In this document: piece after piece, positions 33,493-38,853 of the stretch
Numbering within the stretch: position 1 is the stretch's first letter
Layout of the letters: each line of letters begins with the position of its first letter
Origin: Chitinophagaceae bacterium
GTDB taxonomy: Bacteria > Bacteroidota > Bacteroidia > Chitinophagales > Chitinophagaceae
Direction of reading: 5' to 3'
DNA: 38,853 nt
Assembly: GCA_014879545.1 (NCBI GenBank)
Contig: JACSRV010000113.1
Location: 1 to 38,853 of the forward strand
The notes under the pieces: generated by a model
The model's input: the letters and a program-made list of their open reading frames with translations, nothing else
What the model was told of the DNA's origin: nothing
Database searches by the model: none
Made by a program: the position numbers and the translations under genes

Positions 33493-33994
33493 AGCGGAAA
33501 ATGTACAGCAGACCCATACCCAACAACGCCACGCCGGCAATAGCGGCCCACAGCATAGTGATCACACGCTTGTAGTTCTCATTAGCGGCTTTGATGCTAC
33601 CTAACTCGTTGATGTTGTTCAGGATGTTCTCCATGCGAGAGAAGGCAGTTTCGCCCTTGATCACATAGTCGTAGGCGCCATGTTTCATGCTGTCGATGGC
33701 CACTTCCAGTTTGTCCTGACCGGAGAGCATGATCACCTGTACATGTGGATATTGTTCCTTTATCTTCTTCAGCACTTCCACCCCGTTCTGCGCATCAGGC
33801 AGGTGAGAGTTCAGGTGGAAGTCAAGAACTACTATCTCAGGGTTCAGGTGCATATCTTGTAAAGCAGTCTCGCCGCTTTCGTATGTCTTGATCTGGTAAC
33901 TGAAACGCTCAGAGATGTAATCTTTAAGCATTTCATTCTGAATGGGTTCGTCGTCCACCAGAAAAATATACCTTTTACTTTGTTCAGCTGCCAT
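33491..33994 (-). CDS. Membrane-tethered response regulator receiver protein
   Basis: A 167-residue protein: a receiver domain (residues ~8-125) and a C-terminal membrane helix (about 143-165, MLWAAIAGVALLGMGLLYI). Receiver landmarks are the acidic pair in FLVDDEP, the phosphoacceptor Asp58 in VVLDFHL, the Ser in LSGQD, and Lys in VIKGE. There is no DNA-binding or enzymatic output domain, so signalling would be through protein contacts at the inner membrane. It lies 94 bases downstream of, and on the same strand as, the hybrid kinase, its likely partner. Confidence 0.88.
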   Translation of the reverse strand: MAAEQSKRYIFLVDDEPIQNEMLKDYISERFSYQIKTYESGETALQDMHLNPEIVVLDFHLNSHLPDAQNGVEVLKKIKEQYPHVQVIMLSGQDKLEVAIDSMKHGAYDYVIKGETAFSRMENILNNINELGSIKAANENYKRVITMLWAAIAGVALLGMGLLYIFR

Positions 33995-34088
33995 AAAATA
34001 ATTTTCAATTGTTTAGAAAAGTAAATTGAAATTTTCAAAAATCAAAATATCTACGTCACATTCGGGCAAAAAGCGCCTTTACGTGGTC

Positions 34089-36725
34089 TTATTGCTGTTT
34101 CAACTCCTCAAAAGCCTTGGCGCACAACCGGTTGAGGTTGGCAACCAGCGGCGGTATGGCGTCATAGTGGGCCGATGAGCCTGCGCTCTGCTCTATGAGG
34201 AAGATCTTGCTTACGTCTTCCTTCACCCCCATGTACGACAGTTGCGGCTTCAGCGAGTGGGCAGCTATCTTCACGGTGCCGAAGTCGCGGGCGGCCAGAC
34301 CTTTATCTATACTGTCCAGCAGCTTGGGCGCGTTGTCCAGGAACATGCCGATGTACTTCTGCATTTTTTCGGCATTGCCACCCGTCAGCTGGCGCAGGAA
34401 CTGCATATCCGTCACCTTGTCGGGCAGGGTGGGTAGTGGCGGTTCTTCTTTCTTCACCACTACTACAGGCTCCTCCTTCTTCGGTTCCACGGGTGCGTCC
34501 GTCATCACCGCGTCCATCTTTAGCAACAGTTCGTCTTCGTGGAACGGTTTTGAGATGTAGCCGTTCATGCCCACTTCAAAATACTGCTGCACATCTTCCT
34601 GCATCACATTGGCGGTCATGGCTATGATCTTCACATTGCGGTTCGGCTCGGGCAGCGTGGTGCGGATGAGGGTAGTGGCGGTTACACCGTCCATCACCGG
34701 CATTTGTATGTCCATCAGCACCACATCATACATTTCTGTTCTCACACAGTCTACCGCTTCTTTGCCGTTCTCGGCCATGTGCAGCCTTATGCCCGGCAGC
34801 ACCTCCTTCAGCGTATCGTCGGCCACCATGCGGTTGAACTCGTTGTCTTCCACCAGCAGCACCTTCAGATTGTTCAGTCGCTTCATAGAGCGCTCGTCCA
34901 GCACCTTGCTTTTCACTTCTTCTTCCTGCACGGCCGCCTGCTCAAACGGAACAATGGCCGTGAACGTAGTGCCCATGCCCAGCTCAGACGCTACACTTAT
35001 CTCGCCACCCATAAGGCTCACCAGCTGGCGGCAGATGGTAAGACCCAGACCCGTGCCGCCAAACTTGCGGGTAGTATCGGCGCCGGCCTGTGTGAAGCTG
35101 TCGAATATGGAATTGAGGTGTTCCTTCGCAATGCCTATACCCGTATCCTTTACATCAAAGCGCACCCACAGTTTGCTGCCCTCCTGCTTGGCCACAGATG
35201 CTATCACCTCTACCGATCCCTTTTCGGTGAACTTCACCGCGTTGCCCGCCAGATTGATCAATATCTGGTTGATGCGGGTAGGGTCGCCCACCAGGCGGCG
35301 CGGCAGATTGTGGTCCACCGTCAGGCGCAGGCCAATGCTCTTTTCTTCCGCTTTCAGCATCAGCATATCCGTAGCGCTCTGCAGCACCTCGCGTATAGAG
35401 AAGTCTATATGCTCTATCACTATCTTGCCCGCTTCTATCTTAGACACATCCAGAATATCGTTGATGATAACCAGCAGGTTATCGGCCGATATCTGAATGG
35501 CGTTCAGGTAGCGCAGTTGGTCGGGCCGGGGCGACTTCGACAGCAGCAACCGCGCCATGCCTATGATGGCATTCATGGGGGTGCGTATCTCGTGGCTCAT
35601 ATTGGCCATGAACTGGTGCTTCAGCTGGGCGGTGCGCTCGGCCACTTCCTTTTCCTTTTTCGCCAGCTCTATCTGCTGACGCACCTGCAGGTTGCGCAGC
35701 TCGTTGATGATCTTTTGCTGGAAGACCTCCTCCTTCAGCTGCTCGTACGACTTGAGGTGGTGGAACGCCTGCGGTATGTCGCCCATCTTGTCATAGAGCA
35801 CCGACAGCATTTCGTGCACACTCACCAGGTCGTGGCGGCGAGAGTATTCGTCGGCCAGGCTGTAGGCCGAGTTGAGCGACTGAAGCGCCTGGCGGTAGTT
35901 GCCATCGTCCATATACAGGCGTCCCAGGTAGAAGTGGCAGATGATCTGTACCTCCACATTGCCCAGCAACTGCGCTTCGCGCAGCGCATCGGTGAGGAAC
36001 TTCGACGAATTGCCGAAGTCCTGCATCTTATAATATACCTTGCCCAGCCCGCTCTCTGCCATTACATAGGCAGCCGTTTCCGGCTCCGACTGTTTCAGGT
36101 TCTCCTGAAAATACAGCAGCGCCTCGTTGAACATCTCTTTCTTAAAGTAGATGTTGCCCAGCGTGTTGTAGATATTCGTAAGGTTGGCGCGGTTGTGCTC
36201 CTTCTCAAATATCGGCAGGCACTTCAACGCATATTCCAGCGCGCTGTCGTAGTCGTTCAGGTCATACAGCAGGTTCGATATGCTGGTCAGTATCACCGTT
36301 TGCGCATACTCATCGCCTATCTCTTCGTTTATGGTCAGCGCCTTTTCAAAGTGCGTCACCGCGTTGGCAAAATCGCCCATATCGCGGTATATGTTGCCGA
36401 AGTTGTGCAGCACCCTTGCTTCCAGGCCCTTGTCTTTAATGCGTTCGGCAATAGACAGGGCATCGCGCAGAATAGCCAGTGCATCGTCATACAACCCTTG
36501 CAGCGACAGGCAAGAACCTTTCAGGTTCAGCCCGCGGCCTATGCCCCGTGCGTAGGCTACCGTTTTGGAGCGCGATATGATGTCTTCCGCCATCTTCAGC
36601 GCATGCTCCACGTCTATGCTGCGTATCTCCACGCCCATATCCACCAGCGTGTCTATGCGGCCTTTTTCATCAGTTTGTTGTGCAAGTGTTTCCTGCAGCT
36701 CTTTGTACCTTGGTGTGTCTATCAT
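34089..36725 (-). CDS. Soluble TPR hybrid histidine kinase with receiver and HPt domains
   Basis: An 878-residue protein with no membrane helices. The N-terminal ~330 residues are tetratricopeptide repeats (for example ALAILRDALSIAERI, AVTHFEKALTINEEIG). A coiled linker leads to the HisKA domain with His378 in NMSHEIRTPMNAIIG. The ATPase domain has NLAGNAVKF (N box), DTGIGI and GGTGLGL. The receiver has Asp672 in VVLMDIQMPVMDG. An HPt domain with His823 (AAHSLKPQ) ends the protein, so a full His-Asp-His relay is in one chain. The gene looks richer in G+C than its neighbours. The last phosphoryl step could go to the adjacent membrane-tethered receiver. Confidence 0.93.
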   Translation of the reverse strand: MIDTPRYKELQETLAQQTDEKGRIDTLVDMGVEIRSIDVEHALKMAEDIISRSKTVAYARGIGRGLNLKGSCLSLQGLYDDALAILRDALSIAERIKDKGLEARVLHNFGNIYRDMGDFANAVTHFEKALTINEEIGDEYAQTVILTSISNLLYDLNDYDSALEYALKCLPIFEKEHNRANLTNIYNTLGNIYFKKEMFNEALLYFQENLKQSEPETAAYVMAESGLGKVYYKMQDFGNSSKFLTDALREAQLLGNVEVQIICHFYLGRLYMDDGNYRQALQSLNSAYSLADEYSRRHDLVSVHEMLSVLYDKMGDIPQAFHHLKSYEQLKEEVFQQKIINELRNLQVRQQIELAKKEKEVAERTAQLKHQFMANMSHEIRTPMNAIIGMARLLLSKSPRPDQLRYLNAIQISADNLLVIINDILDVSKIEAGKIVIEHIDFSIREVLQSATDMLMLKAEEKSIGLRLTVDHNLPRRLVGDPTRINQILINLAGNAVKFTEKGSVEVIASVAKQEGSKLWVRFDVKDTGIGIAKEHLNSIFDSFTQAGADTTRKFGGTGLGLTICRQLVSLMGGEISVASELGMGTTFTAIVPFEQAAVQEEEVKSKVLDERSMKRLNNLKVLLVEDNEFNRMVADDTLKEVLPGIRLHMAENGKEAVDCVRTEMYDVVLMDIQMPVMDGVTATTLIRTTLPEPNRNVKIIAMTANVMQEDVQQYFEVGMNGYISKPFHEDELLLKMDAVMTDAPVEPKKEEPVVVVKKEEPPLPTLPDKVTDMQFLRQLTGGNAEKMQKYIGMFLDNAPKLLDSIDKGLAARDFGTVKIAAHSLKPQLSYMGVKEDVSKIFLIEQSAGSSAHYDAIPPLVANLNRLCAKAFEELKQQ

Positions 36726-36794
36726 TAATGTGTGCTCTATATGTTCAAAAAGGGGTGCTGCTGCACCCTATGCCCCACCCGGGGGCGAACCTAA

Positions 36795-36802
36795 CAAAGT
36801 TA
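36795..36802 (-). promoter_or_regulatory. -7 element of the hybrid kinase gene
   Basis: The - strand reads TAACTTTG, a perfect TAnnTTTG match, 69 bases upstream of the ATG at 36725. A TTTG (complement of 36829-36832) lies 26 bases further upstream, slightly farther than usual. Confidence 0.45.
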
Positions 36803-36832
36803 ACTTTAATGACCTGAAACATCACTGACAAA

Positions 36833-37260
36833 CATCATTTCTTATCCCCTCCGGTCTGTTTCCCGTCAGGATCGTGCGAAATTTTTTGTGGTGCGCAGTT
36901 TTGGACGTTTTCATTGATTATCAATGGGTATGTGGGAAGTTCTGCTTCTCACTGCTTCCCAAACCTGCGCAAAACCTGCGCACTTCTGCGCATCCCGAAT
37001 GCTTTCGGGACAAGAGACGAAGTGATTGAAAAACCTAATGCATTCATTTTGCCTCATTTTCTGCGACATCAATACAAGTTACAACCGCGGTTTAAAGCGG
37101 CCAAAAGAAAAATCTATGATAGTGCGGTTTCTGCGGTATCATAGAAAGTTGTTTGCTTGTGTCAAAAACATTTGCGCCAAAATGGGAAGTGAAGAAAAAT
37201 AGACTATAAATTGGTCTATATTTTGCTTAATTTGCTATAAAATGACGAAATAAGAAGTTT
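36833..37260. other. Gene-free spacer with short repeats
   Basis: No supported gene. It contains an inverted repeat TGGGAAG (36933-36939) with CTTCCCA (36955-36961); the hexamer TGCGCA three times at 36966, 36977 and 36987, about one helical turn apart; and the palindrome TCCCGAA (36993-36999) with TTCGGGA (37004-37010). Confidence 0.5.
36993..37010. repeat. Short palindrome (TCCCGAA/TTCGGGA)
   Basis: A 7-pair hairpin with a 4-base loop, of a type that often recurs between genes in Bacteroidota. Only one copy is in this window. Confidence 0.4.
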
Positions 37261-37287
37261 TTGCACTGCTTAATTTTACTATTTTTG
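37261..37287 (+). promoter_or_regulatory. Promoter of the DUF4143-type ATPase gene
   Basis: TTG (37261-37263) and a perfect -7 element TATTTTTG (37280-37287), 16 bases apart; the ATG at 37305 is 17 bases downstream. Confidence 0.55.
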
Positions 37288-37304
37288 TAAAATAAAGATG
37301 TTTT

Positions 37305-38753
37305 ATGGTCAGTTATAACCTTATTCCGACTGAGAAGATCATTGAGCGGTTACGATATGAAAATCCCTGGTGGGTAACCCGGCAGATTCCTGCCGCCTAT
37401 AGTGCAATGTCGAAGAGATTATACTTTAATCTGTTCTATCCATTTGTAAAAGAAAAAAACATCAAAAGAGCCGTGGTATTAATGGGGCCAAGACGAGTTG
37501 GCAAAACTGTGATGTTGTTTCATAGCATACACCAATTGCTGGAGGATGGAATAGACGCCCAAAGGATCTTCTTTATAGGAATAGATAACCCGATCTATGT
37601 TCATCTTAGTCTCGACGACATTCTATCGTTGTGTAAGGGATCGCTAAACCTATCTCATTTGGATGGATGTTACATTTTTTTTGATGAGATACAATATCTG
37701 AAAGACTGGGAGCGTCATTTGAAAGTAATGGTAGATTCCTATCCCGATACTAAGTTTATAGTGTCGGGATCAGCTGCTGCAGCTTTAAAATGGCATAGTA
37801 CAGAGAGTGGAACAGGCCGGTTTACAGACTTTATGCTTCCTCCCCTTACTTTTCAGGAGTATATACATCTCAGAAAGATGGAACATCTCATCTTCAGGGG
37901 CGCTATCGATTATGGAGGCAAGTCTTTACCATACTGCCTGACACACGATGTAAGGACACTGAACAAAGAATTCTTACACTATTTGAATTTCGGCGGATAT
38001 CCCGAGGTAGTACTGTCAGAAAGAATACAAGGCGATATGGGCAGGTATGTGAAAAACGACATTGTAGACAAAGTGTTGTTGCGAGATCTGCCAGGGTTGT
38101 ATGGTATTAAAGATGTTCAGGAATTAAACCGTTTTTTTACCTATCTGGCCTACAACTCGGGCAACGAATTCTCTTATGAAACAATATCGAGAGACAGCGG
38201 CATTCAGAAGGATACATTAAAAAAGTACCTGGAATACCTTGAAGCAGCTTTCCTGATCAAAGTACTGAACAAAGTAGATGTGAATGCGAAGCGACTGAAA
38301 CGGGTCACAAGTTTCAAAGTGTATTTAACCAATCCCTCATTACGAACAGCGTTATTCTCGCCCATATCAGAGACCGATGATGAAATGGGTAATATGGTTG
38401 AAACGGCCGTGCTATCGCAATGGATGCATCGTGAAAAGTTAGACTTAACCTATGCAAGATGGAAAGATGGGAAAAAAGAAGGGGAAGTGGATCTGGTGTT
38501 GGTAGACGACAAGAAGTTCAAACCAATTTGGGGGGTAGAGATCAAATGGAGTAACAGGTATTTTGAACTGCCAAAGGAGTTAAAAAGCATGATTCAATTT
38601 TGCAAAGCGAACGATTTGGAGAATGCATTGGTTACAACTATCGATCAGCAAGGTGTTAAAGAAGTGAATGGATTGCGGTTTACATTTTTGCCCGCTTGCG
38701 TTTATTCATACAACATTGGTGATATTACGTTGAAGATGAAAAATTCAAGTTGA
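37305..38753 (+). CDS. AAA-like ATPase with DUF4143 (PD-(D/E)xK-like) domain
   Basis: A 482-residue protein of the widespread AAA_14/DUF4143 group. Walker A is GPRRVGKT (Gly61-Thr68) and Walker B is FFDEIQYL (Asp127, Glu128). The middle carries the winged-helix-like region (YETISRDSGIQKDTLKKYLE). The C-terminal DUF4143 part contains EVDLVLVD and VEIKW, the nuclease-like D...ExK pattern. Despite its abundance, the role is unknown; links to DNA or defence have been suggested. It is the only gene on the right side and has its own promoter. No 4Fe-4S or membrane parts are seen. The ATG at 37305 is the first one in frame. Confidence 0.85.
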   Translation: MVSYNLIPTEKIIERLRYENPWWVTRQIPAAYSAMSKRLYFNLFYPFVKEKNIKRAVVLMGPRRVGKTVMLFHSIHQLLEDGIDAQRIFFIGIDNPIYVHLSLDDILSLCKGSLNLSHLDGCYIFFDEIQYLKDWERHLKVMVDSYPDTKFIVSGSAAAALKWHSTESGTGRFTDFMLPPLTFQEYIHLRKMEHLIFRGAIDYGGKSLPYCLTHDVRTLNKEFLHYLNFGGYPEVVLSERIQGDMGRYVKNDIVDKVLLRDLPGLYGIKDVQELNRFFTYLAYNSGNEFSYETISRDSGIQKDTLKKYLEYLEAAFLIKVLNKVDVNAKRLKRVTSFKVYLTNPSLRTALFSPISETDDEMGNMVETAVLSQWMHREKLDLTYARWKDGKKEGEVDLVLVDDKKFKPIWGVEIKWSNRYFELPKELKSMIQFCKANDLENALVTTIDQQGVKEVNGLRFTFLPACVYSYNIGDITLKMKNSS

Positions 38754-38853
38754 TCAGGAAGAAGGAATGTCATCTGGCATTGGGACTGTGAATACGTTTG
38801 GAGAACGGTTTGTATGCTCAGTTCCCGATGCCCTGCGGAACATCAGGAACAAC
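38754..38853. other. Right end of window, no gene seen
   Basis: 100 bases after the ATPase stop. I see no complete gene, terminator or promoter. Confidence 0.4.

Noticed and set aside
34704-36728. A 674-codon open frame on the + strand opposite the hybrid kinase
   Set aside because: It is the antisense of a gene with a clear domain structure; the product is a low-sense mix rich in His, Gln and Val with no domain, as expected from a codon-biased gene read backward.
1-38853. CRISPR arrays, insertion sequences and rRNA genes
   Set aside because: No regularly spaced repeats, transposase frames or rRNA-like sequence were found on reading the window.

Overview
The window looks like the chromosome of a Bacteroidota bacterium, probably Chitinophagaceae or a close relative. 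The clues are the Bacteroidota-type -7 promoter element TAnnTTTG in front of several genes, a protein with a type IX secretion (T9SS) C-terminal sorting domain, a CarB without the C-terminal allosteric domain, and a polysaccharide-deacetylase-like protein of a type I associate with this phylum. The family-level placement is inference.

Layout. 1-10.9 kb is housekeeping and metabolism: the end of an unrecognised gene, a small exported protein, a VOC protein converging on a ferredoxin-NADP-reductase-like flavoprotein, a DEAD-box RNA helicase, an orphan LutB-like iron-sulfur protein followed 6 bases later by the deacetylase-like gene, an M3 oligoendopeptidase, a 619-base gap holding a candidate small RNA, then radA and pheS converging on a shared bidirectional terminator.

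11.2-23.1 kb is the unusual part: 16 tightly packed genes, all on the + strand, for a contractile phage-like particle. In order they are prohead protease/scaffold, major capsid protein, two small unknowns, tail sheath, tail tube, tail-assembly chaperone with a probable -1 frameshift extension, a very short tape-measure candidate, a DUF6046-like protein, tail hub, spike, gp25-like wedge, LysM-like baseplate protein, gpJ-like and gpI-like wedge proteins, and a fibre. No terminase, portal, integrase, repressor, replication or recognisable lysis gene is present. The last stop codon abuts the stop codon of mreD. I read it as a domesticated or defective headed contractile particle, or the structural half of a gene-transfer-agent-like system whose packaging genes lie elsewhere. 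This is the best candidate for an undescribed system here.

23.1-25.7 kb is the mreBCD cell-shape operon (- strand). 26.1-33.5 kb carries carB, a T9SS-sorted exported protein, a GT-C-like membrane protein, an acyl-CoA thioesterase and an M16-family protein that has lost its zinc site. 33.5-36.7 kb (- strand) is a soluble TPR hybrid histidine kinase with a complete internal phosphorelay, followed by a receiver domain tethered to the membrane by a C-terminal helix. A 579-base spacer with short repeats precedes a DUF4143-type ATPase that completes the window. No rRNA, tRNA, CRISPR array or insertion sequence was seen.
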